Source: CALZIK01 sp945787635 (GTDB lineage: Bacteria > Acidobacteriota > Thermoanaerobaculia > Multivoradales > JAHEKO01). From it: a stretch of 64,000 bases of DNA. A program made the position numbers and the translations under genes. The notes under the pieces are model-generated. The model saw only the letters and a program-made list of their open reading frames with translations. It searched no databases and was not told where the DNA came from. The stretch covers positions 124,001 to 188,000 of the forward strand of contig CAMYNM010000008.1 in the NCBI GenBank assembly GCA_947259725.1. Reading direction: 5' to 3'. This document shows, piece by piece, positions 43,151-52,538 of the stretch (position 1 is the first letter of the stretch; every line of letters begins with the position of its first letter).

Positions 43151-46100
43151 TGTGGCGCCAGCACTTCCAGGGCTTCACGCGCGCGCGCCACCAGGTTGTC
43201 GTCGGGCACGCCGGTCCAAGTTAGCACTCCGGTCGGGCTGAAGGTCAGCTCCGGGCGCTCGCCGACGAATCGAATCAGCTGCTCGGCCTCGATCCGCGTG
43301 TCCTGCCTGAACCGAATCTTGAGCACGCCCGAGCCGCCGGTGACCGACTGAATACGCAACCCCTCGGCAAGCTGTTTGAGAGCCGACACCTCGAGCAGTC
43401 GATGAACCGCTTCCGGCGGCTCGCCAAACCGGTCGCGCAGCTCGGCGACCAGCTCGTCGGGTGAGGCTTTTCCCGCGGCGATCTGGCGATAGAGCTCGAG
43501 CCTCAGGTTCTGTTCGGCGATGTAGCCCTCGGGCACGCTGAGCTCGAAGGGCATCTCGACCGCGGTCGACACTGTCTCGGCGATCTCTTCGCCCTGCAGC
43601 TCGCGCACCGTCTCTTCCAGCATCTTGAGGTAGGTCTCCAACCCGACCGCCTCGATATGGCCGCTCTGCTCGGCACCCAGAAGGTCGCCGGCGCCACGAA
43701 TCTCGAGGTCGCGCGCCGCGACCCGAAAACCCGCGCCCAGCTCGGTAAACTCGCGGATCGCTTCCAGGCGCTTGCGCGACAGTGCGGTGAGCGACTGCCG
43801 AGGAGGCGTCAACAGATAACAATACGCCAGCCGCCGGCTACGGCCGACCCGACCGCGCAACTGGTAGAGCTGGGCCAATCCGAACCGATCGGCGCGATGC
43901 ACGAGAATGGTATTGACGTTGGGGATGTCGATGCCGTTCTCGATGATCGTGCTCGCCAGCAGTACGTCGTATTCCCCATCGGTAAAAGCGTGCATCCGCC
44001 GCGCCAGCTCGCCCTCGCCCAGCTGACCGTGACCTATGACGATTCGCGCTCGCGGGCAGATCTCCTGCAATTGCTCGGACATCTCCTCGATGCTCTCGAC
44101 CCGGTTGTAGACGTAGAAGATCTGACCGTTGCGATCGAGCTCGTACTCGATGGCTTCTCGCACCAGTTGTTGACCGAACGGCACGATCGCCGTTTCCACC
44201 GACATGCGATCGCGAGGCGGCGTTTCGATGGTCGACAGATCTCGAACACCCGCGAGCGACAGCTGGAGCGTCCTCGGTACGGGTGTCGCGGTCATGGCCA
44301 GCACGTGGACGTCTTTCTTGAGCTTGCGCAGACGCTCCTTCTGGGCGACACCGAAACGCTGCTCCTCGTCGATGACCAGTAGCCCCAGCTTGGGGAACTC
44401 GAGGTCGGCGCTCAAGAGACGGTGCGTCCCGATCAGGACGTCGACGCGGCCGGCTCGGAGCCGATCGCGCACCAACGCGATCTCGGTCGCGCTTCGAAAA
44501 CGCGAGACCATGTCCACCTCGACAGGAAATCCGGCCATCCGCTTGCGGAAGGTCTCCAGGTGTTGATCGGCGAGAATGGTGGTCGGCGCCAGCACGGCCA
44601 CCTGGTAGCCGCTGTCAACCACCTTGAACGCCGCGCGCATCGCGACTTCGGTCTTGCCGAAACCGACGTCGCCGCAAAGCAGCCGGTCCATTGGCCTCGA
44701 GGCTTCGAGATCCTGCCTCACGGCGCCGATGGCCTGGACCTGGTCTTCGGTGGGCTCGTAGTCGAACGCGTCGTCGAACTGGCGCTGCAGGTCGCTGTCG
44801 GGAGCCATCACCGGTGCCTCGGCCAGTTGACGCTCGGCGTAGAGCTTGAGCAAGTCGCCCGCCATGCGTCGCATGCCCGCCTTGACGCGCTGCTTCTTGC
44901 GGGCCCACGAGGTTCCGCCCAGGCGGTCCAGCTTGGGCGCGACGCCCTCAAAACCGAGATAGCGCTGGATCCGGTCGAGCCCGGAAGGCGGCAGGAGCAG
45001 AGTGCGCTCGCCCGAGTATTGAATTTCGAGCGCCTCGACGCCTCCCGGCGCCCCACCGCGCTCCAGTGCTCTGAGGGTCTCCGGAATATGGGAATCGTCT
45101 TCGATTAAGCCGCCCAGGCTACGCAGGCCGATGAACTGACCGATGCCGTGATCCTGATGAACCACGAAGTCCCCGATCTTCAGATCCCGGAGGCTGGAGA
45201 AAAAGACCGAACCACCCTTGGGGCGGCGACGGGGGGCGACGCGGCGGAACAGCTGCTCTTCCGAGTACAGCACCAGCCGGGCCGCCGGCAGTCGAAAACC
45301 GCGTCCGATCTCACCGGTGACCACCTCGACTCCCGCCGACCCGATGGCGAGCCTGTAGCTCTCGCAAAACGCTTCGAGGCGGCCGCGGTGCTCCGCGGGC
45401 GCCGCAATGACCGGCCGCTCGCCGCGAGCGCGCGCCCCCGCCACCTCGGACGGAAACCGCTGCAGCTGATGGTGAAAGAGTTCGGTCGAGCTGGCGCCGA
45501 AATCGATCGCGCCGGGTTCGCTGACGCTGTTGGCGATCCTGACCTGGGCGGCACCCACCAACGCTTCGACCGAGGCGGCCGGAACCAGGAGTTGATCCTC
45601 GGGCAAGGCTCTCTCTCCCGCGTCGTGCTTGCGCTCGCGATCGAGCGCCAGCCGCTCGGCATAGCCCGCGACTTCGGCGTCGATCTCGTCGGGCTCGAAG
45701 GCCAGTGTCAGCGGATCGGAGCCCAGCCAGTCGAGCAGGGTCACGTTGTCGCGCTCGAGAACCGGCAAGAGCTCTTCCCACCCCGGAAACGGCACGCCCT
45801 CGAGAAGCCCCTCCAAGCGGGCGATCTCGTCCCGATCCAGGCGCTCGGGATCCTCGCCGAGCAGGAGAGCTCCGAGCTCGGCCATCCGGTCGGTTCCGTT
45901 TTCGAAGAGACCGAGCGGCAGAATCCGGACCTCCGCGATCTCGCCCCGAGATCGCTGGTCTCCGGGGTCGAAGAGGCGCAGAGATTCCACCTGGTCGCCG
46001 AAGAAGTCAATCCGCACCGGCCCTTCACGACCGGGTGGAAAGCAATCGACGATCCCACCGCGGACGGCGTACTCGCCGACATCGCCGACCAGGTCGAGGC

Positions 46101-46578
46101 GCTCGAAGCCGAGCCGGGAGAGGCTCGCGACCAGCGCCTCGAGCTCGAGCCGGTCGCCTCGCCGGAAGAAGATCGTTCGCTCGGTCAGCGAGGCCACCGA
46201 GGGGAGCCTCCGAAACAGCCCGGCGGGGGTCGAGATCAGGGTTCGGACCTGCTGGGTGCCGAGCCGGTCGAGCGCCACGATCTCGCGCGCCGCGATCGAG
46301 ACCGGAACCGCGGTCGACTGGTACGGGGTCAGGGAAGGCGGTGAAAAAAACGCCGCTCCGTGCCCGAACAGCCGCGCCGAAGCTCTCCACGCCAGTGCCG
46401 CCGACTCCCGCGGAACGACGACCAACGACGTTCGGGCGAGATCGTCGGACAGAAGTCCCTGCACCCAGGCGGCGGCCTCGACCGGCAGGCCCGAGGCCGG
46501 CCCCAGCTCGTCGCGCAGGCGGCCGTAGGCCTCGGAAGACCTCAGCCGCGCGGAATCCGGATGCCAGGTGTCGGCCAC
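43147..46578 (-). CDS. mfd: Transcription-repair coupling factor Mfd
   Basis: A DNA translocase that removes stalled RNA polymerase and recruits UvrA. From GTG 46578 it has 1143 aa, close to E. coli (1148). UvrB-like N-terminal part, RNA-polymerase-interacting region (FVHQDHGIGQFIGLRSL), Walker A in GDVGFGKTEVAM, DEEQRFGV box, and C-terminal motifs GRVGRSRRLAYCYLL and ELRDRFGEPPEAV. The frame is open to an ATG at 46617, but TAGACT lies 7 nt before the GTG and no ribosome binding site is seen at either start, so the GTG is preferred. Confidence 0.93.
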   Translation of the reverse strand: MADTWHPDSARLRSSEAYGRLRDELGPASGLPVEAAAWVQGLLSDDLARTSLVVVPRESAALAWRASARLFGHGAAFFSPPSLTPYQSTAVPVSIAAREIVALDRLGTQQVRTLISTPAGLFRRLPSVASLTERTIFFRRGDRLELEALVASLSRLGFERLDLVGDVGEYAVRGGIVDCFPPGREGPVRIDFFGDQVESLRLFDPGDQRSRGEIAEVRILPLGLFENGTDRMAELGALLLGEDPERLDRDEIARLEGLLEGVPFPGWEELLPVLERDNVTLLDWLGSDPLTLAFEPDEIDAEVAGYAERLALDRERKHDAGERALPEDQLLVPAASVEALVGAAQVRIANSVSEPGAIDFGASSTELFHHQLQRFPSEVAGARARGERPVIAAPAEHRGRLEAFCESYRLAIGSAGVEVVTGEIGRGFRLPAARLVLYSEEQLFRRVAPRRRPKGGSVFFSSLRDLKIGDFVVHQDHGIGQFIGLRSLGGLIEDDSHIPETLRALERGGAPGGVEALEIQYSGERTLLLPPSGLDRIQRYLGFEGVAPKLDRLGGTSWARKKQRVKAGMRRMAGDLLKLYAERQLAEAPVMAPDSDLQRQFDDAFDYEPTEDQVQAIGAVRQDLEASRPMDRLLCGDVGFGKTEVAMRAAFKVVDSGYQVAVLAPTTILADQHLETFRKRMAGFPVEVDMVSRFRSATEIALVRDRLRAGRVDVLIGTHRLLSADLEFPKLGLLVIDEEQRFGVAQKERLRKLKKDVHVLAMTATPVPRTLQLSLAGVRDLSTIETPPRDRMSVETAIVPFGQQLVREAIEYELDRNGQIFYVYNRVESIEEMSEQLQEICPRARIVIGHGQLGEGELARRMHAFTDGEYDVLLASTIIENGIDIPNVNTILVHRADRFGLAQLYQLRGRVGRSRRLAYCYLLTPPRQSLTALSRKRLEAIREFTELGAGFRVAARDLEIRGAGDLLGAEQSGHIEAVGLETYLKMLEETVRELQGEEIAETVSTAVEMPFELSVPEGYIAEQNLRLELYRQIAAGKASPDELVAELRDRFGEPPEAVHRLLEVSALKQLAEGLRIQSVTGGSGVLKIRFRQDTRIEAEQLIRFVGERPELTFSPTGVLTWTGVPDDNLVARAREALEVLAPQ

Positions 46579-46585
46579 GGCACGT

Positions 46586-46591
46586 AGTCTA
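46586..46591 (-). promoter_or_regulatory. Candidate -10 hexamer of mfd (TAGACT)
   Basis: TAGACT on the minus strand ends 7 nt before GTG 46578, placing the transcription start at the start codon. This decides between the two possible mfd starts. Confidence 0.35.
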
Positions 46592-46734
46592 GTCCCGCTC
46601 GGCCGGCATGATCGCATTCGAGGGTCGCCGTGTCTTCCGGGTGGCGTTACTCCTCAGTCGGTGCGCCCGGCGAAAACCCTGAACGCGGATGGTAGCATCG
46701 CGCTCGCATTGCTTGAAACGAAGGAGGTCGGGTC

Positions 46735-48177
46735 ATGAGACGAGCGGTTCTGGCGCTTCTGCTGGGTGGTTTGGTGTTGTTCGCGACAGGTACGCTGACG
46801 CAGGTAGGAGCCGGCGGCAGCGAGCCGACAGCTGCGGATGTCGCGTCCACGCCTCCGGAGTCTGGAGATACGGCCCAGGCCGGGCAAGCCGAGACTGCGG
46901 CGCACTCCGCCGGCCACTCCGAGGGAGGCGGGCACCAGAGCCCGGTAACCCCGGTGTTGCTCGGCCTGGTGATCATCCTGGTCGGCGCCAAGCTCGGCGG
47001 CGAGCTCGCCGAACGGTTCCACCAGCCGGCGGTGCTGGGAGAGCTGCTTGCCGGCGTGCTGCTGGGGAATCTGGCCCTCGCGGGTTTTCACGGCCTCGAC
47101 TTTCTATCGACGAACGAGGGTATCGCCATCCTCGCCGAGATCGGGGTCGTGCTGCTCTTGTTCGAAGTCGGCATGGAATCGAACATCCGGGAGATGCTCT
47201 CGGTGGGAACTTCGAGCCTGATCGTGGCTATGCTCGGCGTCGTGGCTCCTTTCTTCGTCGGCTGGGGTCTTTCCTCCTGGCTTCTCCCCGCCGAAGAAAG
47301 CCTGGTTCACATCTTCATCGGCGCCACGCTGTGCGCCACCAGCGTCGGCATCACCGCCCGCGTTCTCACCGACCTCGGCAAGGTTTCGACCCGAGAGGCG
47401 AAGATCATCCTCGGCGCCGCGGTCATCGACGACGTCCTCGGCCTGGTCATCCTGGCGGTGGTCTCCGGCGTCATCTCCGCCGCCAACACCGGCGGGACCC
47501 TGGCCACGGCCGATGTCTTGATCATCATTCTCAAGGCGACCGCGTTCCTGGTCGGCGCCATCGTCGTGGGCAGCTGGCTCTCGCCCAAGATGTTTCGCCT
47601 GGCCAGCCGGCTGCGCATTCGCGGACTGCTGCTGAGCCTGGCTCTGGCGTTCTGCTTCTTTCTCGCCTATCTCGCCAACGTCATCGAGCTGGCTCCGATC
47701 GTGGGCGCGTTCGCGGCCGGCCTGGTCCTCGACGAGGTCCACTACCGCGATTTTGTAGATCGCGGCGATCACAGCGTCGAGGAACTGCTCCACCCGATCA
47801 ACATTTTCCTCGTGCCGGTTTTCTTCGTACTGATGGGCATCAAGGTGGATCTGTCCACCTTTGGTCAGGTCGAGGTTCTGGGATTCGCGGCGCTGCTTTC
47901 GATCGGAGCCATCGTCGGTAAGATGATCTGCGCTTTCGGCGTGGTCGAGAAAGGACTCGACCGTGTCTCGGTGGCGGTCGGCATGGTGCCCCGCGGCGAG
48001 GTCGGCCTGATCTTCGCCGGGATCGGCGCCGCTCTCGTTCTGCACGGCAAGCCCGTCATCTCGGGAACGATCTTCTCGGCGGTTGTCATCATGGTGATCG
48101 TCACGACCCTGATCACGCCGCCGCTACTCAAGATCACCCTCGCGCGGGGAGAGCGGATCAAGGCGTCGAAGCAGTAG
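46735..48177 (+). CDS. CPA2-family cation:proton antiporter
   Basis: A 480-aa Na+/H+ or K+/H+ exchanger of the Kef/NapA type with about a dozen transmembrane helices. PAVLGELLAGVLLGN, LLFEVGMESNIREML and GAAVIDDVLGLVILAVVSG (the ion-binding Asp pair) are family motifs. It has a cleavable-looking signal peptide and a His-rich soluble linker (HSAGHSEGGGHQ) before the first helix, unusual for the family. No C-terminal RCK domain. AAGGAGG precedes ATG 46735; TAGCAT lies 38 nt upstream. Overlaps ftsB tail to tail by 20 bp. Confidence 0.9.
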   Translation: MRRAVLALLLGGLVLFATGTLTQVGAGGSEPTAADVASTPPESGDTAQAGQAETAAHSAGHSEGGGHQSPVTPVLLGLVIILVGAKLGGELAERFHQPAVLGELLAGVLLGNLALAGFHGLDFLSTNEGIAILAEIGVVLLLFEVGMESNIREMLSVGTSSLIVAMLGVVAPFFVGWGLSSWLLPAEESLVHIFIGATLCATSVGITARVLTDLGKVSTREAKIILGAAVIDDVLGLVILAVVSGVISAANTGGTLATADVLIIILKATAFLVGAIVVGSWLSPKMFRLASRLRIRGLLLSLALAFCFFLAYLANVIELAPIVGAFAAGLVLDEVHYRDFVDRGDHSVEELLHPINIFLVPVFFVLMGIKVDLSTFGQVEVLGFAALLSIGAIVGKMICAFGVVEKGLDRVSVAVGMVPRGEVGLIFAGIGAALVLHGKPVISGTIFSAVVIMVIVTTLITPPLLKITLARGERIKASKQ

Positions 48178-48502
48178 GGCGCGCCGGGTCTGGAGGGGCT
48201 GGCAGGACCACGACCAGCTCGCCGGGGCGCGAAAGCCCGAGTTCCTCACGCGCTACCCGCTCGAGGGTGTAGGGGTCGGAGCGCAGCCGACCGATCCGGT
48301 CGCCAAGCTCATTGATCGCGGCATCCGTGACTCGCAGGCGCGTCTCGAGCTGGGTCTCGCGCGCCTTGAGCCGCGCCAGGTCCCGCGATCCGTCGTAGCC
48401 CGCGAGCACCAGCACTACGAAGACGATCAAGCACGCGCCGAGGAGGAGAGTCCGAAACGAGGAGTTCTCCGTCGGCGGCAGCTCTGTCTCGGCCTGGGTC
48501 AC
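48158..48502 (-). CDS. ftsB: FtsB/DivIC-like division protein
   Basis: A 114-aa bitopic protein: one transmembrane helix (residues about 17-38), a coiled coil (LARLKARETQLETRLRV), and the C-terminal ERVAREELGLSRPGELVVV typical of FtsB/DivIC. It follows eno as in many bacteria. GTG start overlapping the eno stop (GTGA). Works with FtsL and FtsQ of the dcw cluster. Confidence 0.85.
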   Translation of the reverse strand: MTQAETELPPTENSSFRTLLLGACLIVFVVLVLAGYDGSRDLARLKARETQLETRLRVTDAAINELGDRIGRLRSDPYTLERVAREELGLSRPGELVVVLPAPPDPARPTASTP

Positions 48503-49800
48503 CTGCGGAAGCGCGGAAAAGCGGCGCTCCCGGGATAGGTCGCCGCCCCTTCGAGCTCTTCTTCTATCTGCAGCAAACGATTGTACTTGGCAACCCGGTC
48601 GCTTCGACAGGGCGCACCGGTCTTGATCTGGCCGCTACGAACCGCGACCGCGAGATCGGCGATCGAAGAATCCTCGGTTTCGCCCGATCGATGGCTGATG
48701 ACGTTGGCGTAGCCGTTGGTCTTGGCCAACTCCACCGCGGCCAGGGTCTCGGTCACGGTACCGATCTGATTCAACTTGACCAGAAGCGCGTTCGCGAGAC
48801 CGTCTCGTATACCGTGCGCGAGGATCTCCGGGTTGGTGACGAAGAGATCGTCTCCGACCAGTTGAACCCTGGCGCCCAGGCGCTCGGTCATGATCTTCCA
48901 GCCCTCGTGGTCGTCTTCGGCCAAGCCGTCCTCGATCGAAACGATCGGATACCGATCAACCCATTCTTCGTACATATCGATCAGGTCCGAGCTCGACAAG
49001 CCGGTTCTACCCTCGCCTTCGAGGGCGTAGGCGACCGCGGACTCAGAGCCTTGCTCCACGAACTCGCTGGCGGCCACATCCACGGCCAGGGCCAGGTCCT
49101 GCCCCGGACTGTATCCGGCTCGCGCGATCCCTTCCATGAGCAGTTCCAGAGCCTCGCCATTGCTTTTCAGGTTGGGAGCAAATCCGCCCTCGTCGCCGAC
49201 CGCGGTCACCAGGGAGCGTTCCGCCAGGACGGCTTTCAGCGCGTGATAGGTCTCGACACCCGCCCGCAAGGCCTCGCCGAACTGCTCGAAGCCGATCGGA
49301 ACCAGCATGAACTCTTGCACATCAACCGAATTGTCCGCGTGCGCGCCGCCGTTCAACACGTTCAGCATCGGAACCGGCAGCACGTTCGCGTTGGGGCCGC
49401 CGAGGTAACTGTAGAACGGCAGCCCGCACTGTTGAGCCGCCGCCTTGGCCACCGCCAGCGAAATACCGAGAATCGCGTTCGCTCCCAGGCGGCTCTTGTC
49501 GGTCGTGCCGTCGAGCTCGATCATCGCGGTGTCCAGAAGCACCTGATCGCGTGCGTCCATCCCCACGAGCTCGTCCGCGAGCTCGTCGTTGACCGAGCTG
49601 ACCGCTCGCAGAGTGCCCTTGCCCCCGAAACGCTCGTCGCCGTCGCGCAGCTCGAGAGCCTCGCGCTTGCCGGTCGACGCTCCCGACGGCACCGCCGCCC
49701 GCCCGAAGGCACCCGCGCTCAGCAGACAATCCACCTCGACGGTCGGATTCCCGCGTGAATCCAGGATTTCGCGGGCCACCAGCTCTTCGATCTCGAACAT
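48499..49800 (-). CDS. eno: Enolase
   Basis: A 433-aa glycolytic enzyme converting 2-phosphoglycerate to PEP. ILDSRGNPTVEVDC at the N-terminus, VGDEGGFAPNL, SIEDGLAEDDHEGW and LLVKLNQIGTVTETL and ISHRSGETEDSSIADLAV cover the substrate and Mg2+ sites. ATG 49800 has GGAGG upstream; the frame extends to 49887 but that start has no such site. Confidence 0.97.
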   Translation of the reverse strand: MFEIEELVAREILDSRGNPTVEVDCLLSAGAFGRAAVPSGASTGKREALELRDGDERFGGKGTLRAVSSVNDELADELVGMDARDQVLLDTAMIELDGTTDKSRLGANAILGISLAVAKAAAQQCGLPFYSYLGGPNANVLPVPMLNVLNGGAHADNSVDVQEFMLVPIGFEQFGEALRAGVETYHALKAVLAERSLVTAVGDEGGFAPNLKSNGEALELLMEGIARAGYSPGQDLALAVDVAASEFVEQGSESAVAYALEGEGRTGLSSSDLIDMYEEWVDRYPIVSIEDGLAEDDHEGWKIMTERLGARVQLVGDDLFVTNPEILAHGIRDGLANALLVKLNQIGTVTETLAAVELAKTNGYANVISHRSGETEDSSIADLAVAVRSGQIKTGAPCRSDRVAKYNRLLQIEEELEGAATYPGSAAFPRFRR

Positions 49801-49902
49801 CCTCGCCCTCCTACACGTGAACCGAGCCAAGCGTAACCCCGGCGACGCCGGAGGGCAAACGGGACCTGACGCGCTGGAGCGCTTCACTGGACAGTCGAGC
49901 GA

Positions 49903-49931
49903 TTGACACCGCGCCTGGCCTGTGGCACGAT
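49903..49931 (+). promoter_or_regulatory. Promoter of the initiator tRNA
   Basis: A perfect TTGACA (49903-49908) is followed by a 17-bp spacer and CACGAT (49926-49931, 3/6 to consensus). The predicted start is about 20 nt before the tRNA. The weak -10 is compensated by the perfect -35. Confidence 0.55.
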
Positions 49932-49959
49932 TTCCGGCCCCGGCAACGGGGTACGGTGG

Positions 49960-50037
<78 letters not shown>

Positions 50038-50049
50038 GTCGATTTGAAA

Positions 50050-50076
50050 GGCCGCTCACGCCGAGCGGCCTTTTTT
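50050..50076 (+). terminator. Intrinsic terminator after the initiator tRNA
   Basis: Perfect 8-bp stem GGCCGCTC/GAGCGGCC (50050-50057 and 50063-50070) with a 5-nt loop, followed by six T. Confidence 0.92.
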
Positions 50077-50088
50077 CATAGCGCGGGA

Positions 50089-50094
50089 TAAAAT
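50089..50094 (+). promoter_or_regulatory. Candidate -10 hexamer of yqgE (TAAAAT)
   Basis: TAAAAT ends 7 nt before the GTG start at 50102, right after the tRNA terminator. No Shine-Dalgarno sequence, which suggests a leaderless transcript for the four-gene operon. Confidence 0.4.
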
Positions 50095-50101
50095 CCTCCC
50101 G

Positions 50102-50716
50102 GTGGAGCAAGAACAACAGACTCAAGAGGGCCGAGAACTCGAAACGCCGCTCCTTCTGATCGCGACGCCTCAGGTCCTCGACCCGTTCTTCCACAAGAGC
50201 GTGGTGCTGCTGCTTCACTACGACGACGAAGGCTGCTTCGGGTTCAACCTCAACCGACCGACGACCGTGACCGTTGCCGAGATCCTCGATGGCCTCGAGA
50301 TCGAATGGGCGGGCGATCCGTCGATCTGCGCCTACCTCGGAGGCCCGGTGCAGCCTCAACTGGGCACCGTGCTCTTCGGCCAGGCCGGCGCCCGGCCGGC
50401 GCCGGAGACACCCGACCAGACCACGACCTGCGTGCTGCCGGGCTTGTCGATGACCCAGCACGTGGGCGACCTTTCACGGCTGGCGCGAAAACCGCCTCCC
50501 GAGCTGCGTCTGTATCTCGGGTACGCGGGCTGGGGCGCGGGCCAGTTGATGGAAGAGATCCTGCGAAACGACTGGATCGTGGGACCGGTTCTCGAGCCCC
50601 TGCTGTTTTCCGACGAGCACGATTCGGTGTGGGAGCGGGCTCTCGCAGGAGCCGGGGTCGATCCCGAAACCCTGCCTTCCTGGACGCCCAACGACTCCGA
50701 GGCGGGAGTCAACTAA
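50102..50716 (+). CDS. yqgE: YqgE/AlgH family protein (UPF0301)
   Basis: A 204-aa cytoplasmic protein. PLLLIATPQVLDPFFHKSVV at the N-terminus, CFGFNLNRPT, YLGGPVQPQ and YLGYAGWGAGQLMEEI are family motifs. The molecular function is not known. First gene of an operon with a holin-like gene, nth and an SDR. GTG start chosen because the frame has no ATG near and TAAAAT precedes it. Confidence 0.9.
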   Translation: MEQEQQTQEGRELETPLLLIATPQVLDPFFHKSVVLLLHYDDEGCFGFNLNRPTTVTVAEILDGLEIEWAGDPSICAYLGGPVQPQLGTVLFGQAGARPAPETPDQTTTCVLPGLSMTQHVGDLSRLARKPPPELRLYLGYAGWGAGQLMEEILRNDWIVGPVLEPLLFSDEHDSVWERALAGAGVDPETLPSWTPNDSEAGVN

Positions 50717-50747
50717 TGATGGCGGCGCGGGCGCGGCGGAAGGCTCG

Positions 50748-51089
50748 ATGAAGGCGCTCGCCCAGATCGCGCTCAACGGGCTCGGGGTGGTTCTCGCGGC
50801 AAACCTCGTACCCGGGATCCACTACTCGGGAGGCATCCTCTACCTGCTCCTGACCGGGCTGGTCCTGGGCGCGCTGAACCTCATCGTCAAGCCTCTGGTC
50901 ACCCTGCTATCGCTGCCCCTGGTGGTTCTCACCCTCGGGCTGTTTTTCATCGTCATCAACGGCGCCATGCTGTACATCGCCTCCGCGCTGCTCTCGGGCC
51001 TTTACATCGACGGGTGCCTGCCCGCGATCCTCGGGGGATTGGTGCTGGGCCTCTTCAACTGGCTGGTCAGCGCCTTCATCGACTCATGA
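50748..51089 (+). CDS. Four-helix membrane protein, phage-holin-like (DUF/PF04020 type)
   Basis: A 113-aa protein with four hydrophobic segments; VLGALNLIVKPLVTLLSLPL and ILGGLVLGLFNWLVSAFI match the small 'phage holin family' membrane proteins that are widespread in bacteria without prophages. No phage genes are nearby. Its stop overlaps the nth start (ATGA). Function unknown. Confidence 0.82.
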   Translation: MKALAQIALNGLGVVLAANLVPGIHYSGGILYLLLTGLVLGALNLIVKPLVTLLSLPLVVLTLGLFFIVINGAMLYIASALLSGLYIDGCLPAILGGLVLGLFNWLVSAFIDS

Positions 51090-51793
51090 CCGGCCCTGGA
51101 GCCAGGCCGAGACCGAGCCGGGGCCGGACAACGCCGGCCAAGGTTCGCCGCGAAAGCCGCCCCGCCCGGAAGCGGCGAACCGAAGAGATCCTCGCCCGGC
51201 TGAAGCGAGAGCACCCGGACGCGCACTGTGCTCTCGAGCACCGCAACGCGCTCGAGCTCACGGTAGCCACGATCCTCTCGGCCCAGTGCACCGACAAGAG
51301 GGTCAACGAGGTGACTCCGGCGTTGTTCAAACGCTACCCGAAGGCGGCGAACTACGCCGACGCCCCGCTGCCCCAACTCGAGGAGATGATCCGCTCGACC
51401 GGATTCTTCCGCAACAAAGCGAAGTCACTGAAGGGCCTGGGGCAGGCCTTGGTCGATGAACACCGCGGCCGAGTACCAAATTCGCTCGACGAGTTGGTCA
51501 AGCTGCCGGGCGTTGGGCGCAAGACCGCCAATGTTGTTCTGGGCAACGCCTTCGGCCTCAACGAGGGCGTCGTCGTCGATACCCACGTCGGCCGCCTCTC
51601 GCGCCGGCTGGGGCTCTCCGAGAACACCGACCCGGTCAAAGTCGAACGGGATCTGATGGAGCTGGTTCCGCGCTCCGAGTGGACGCTCTGGGCTCACCTG
51701 CTCATCTTCCACGGTCGCCAGGTCTGCCACTCCCGCAGGCCGGACTGCGCAAGCTGCGCGCTGGTCGATCTGTGCCCATCGGCCGAGCTATGA
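51086..51793 (+). CDS. nth: Endonuclease III
   Basis: A 235-aa DNA glycosylase/AP lyase for oxidised pyrimidines. Helix-hairpin-helix LPGVGRKTANVVL with the catalytic Lys, DTHVGRLSRRLG with the catalytic Asp, and the 4Fe-4S cluster C-x7-C-x2-C-x5-C at the C-terminus. A basic N-terminal extension of about 30 residues precedes RRTEEILARL. ATG 51086 overlaps the upstream stop; the open frame to 51014 is a shadow of the holin-like gene. Confidence 0.94.
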   Translation: MTGPGARPRPSRGRTTPAKVRRESRPARKRRTEEILARLKREHPDAHCALEHRNALELTVATILSAQCTDKRVNEVTPALFKRYPKAANYADAPLPQLEEMIRSTGFFRNKAKSLKGLGQALVDEHRGRVPNSLDELVKLPGVGRKTANVVLGNAFGLNEGVVVDTHVGRLSRRLGLSENTDPVKVERDLMELVPRSEWTLWAHLLIFHGRQVCHSRRPDCASCALVDLCPSAEL

Positions 51794-52530
51794 CGAGCGC
51801 TCGGCAAACCGCGGTGATCACCGGCGCCAGTTCGGGCATCGGCCGGGAGACCGCGATCGCCCTGGCGCAGGCCGGGTTCGAGGTCGTGCTGGGAGCGCGT
51901 CGGATGGAGCGGCTGGCCGAGGTCGCCTCGGAGACCGGCGGCCGGGCCCATCCCCTCGACGTCACCGATGCCGAGAGCATCGAGGCTTTCGTCGCCGCCT
52001 GCCCAAAGGCGCTCGATCTGCTGGTCAACAACGCCGGTGGAGCGCTGGGACTGGACACGGTCGAGGCTGGCTCCGACGAGGAGTGGCTGCAGATGTGGAA
52101 GACCAACGTCCTCGGGACCGCGCGCGTGACCCGCGCCCTGCTGCCGGCAATGCGGCGAGCCCCTCGCGCTCACATCGTGGTGCTCGGCTCGATCGCCGGG
52201 TTCGAGACCTATTCCGGCGGCGCCGGCTACACCTCGGCCAAGCATGCTCAGCGCGCCCTCACCAGGACCCTGCGGCTCGAACTGCTAGGCGAGCCGATCC
52301 GGGTCACCGAGATCTCGCCCGGCCTGGTCGAGACCGAGTTCTCGCTGGTTCGCTTCCACGGCGATCGGGAGCGGGCCGAGGCGGTCTACAAGGGAATGAC
52401 GCCCCTGCGAGGCGAAGACGTCGCGCAGTGCGTCTTGTTCGCGGTCTCGCAACCGGCGCACGTCAACATCGATGAGATCGTCGTGCGACCTCTGGACCAA
52501 GCCACCGCCACGGCGGTGCATCGCCGGTAG
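51790..52530 (+). CDS. Short-chain dehydrogenase/reductase
   Basis: A 246-aa classical SDR. NAD(P)-binding TGASSGIGRETA, NNAG, catalytic Ser in LGSIAGFE and YTSAK. The pattern ARRMERL suggests NADP preference and resembles YdfG-like hydroxy-acid dehydrogenases; the substrate is not assigned. ATG 51790 overlaps the nth stop as ATGA. Ends 8 bp from the converging dut gene. Confidence 0.9.
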   Translation: MTSARQTAVITGASSGIGRETAIALAQAGFEVVLGARRMERLAEVASETGGRAHPLDVTDAESIEAFVAACPKALDLLVNNAGGALGLDTVEAGSDEEWLQMWKTNVLGTARVTRALLPAMRRAPRAHIVVLGSIAGFETYSGGAGYTSAKHAQRALTRTLRLELLGEPIRVTEISPGLVETEFSLVRFHGDRERAEAVYKGMTPLRGEDVAQCVLFAVSQPAHVNIDEIVVRPLDQATATAVHRR

Positions 52531-52538
52531 GGCACCGC

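Noticed and set aside
50748..51089. Prophage remnant suggested by the holin-like gene
   Set aside because: This four-helix family is common outside phages and the gene is coupled to nth; no phage genes, integrase or att-like repeats are nearby, even though a tRNA gene lies 0.7 kb away.
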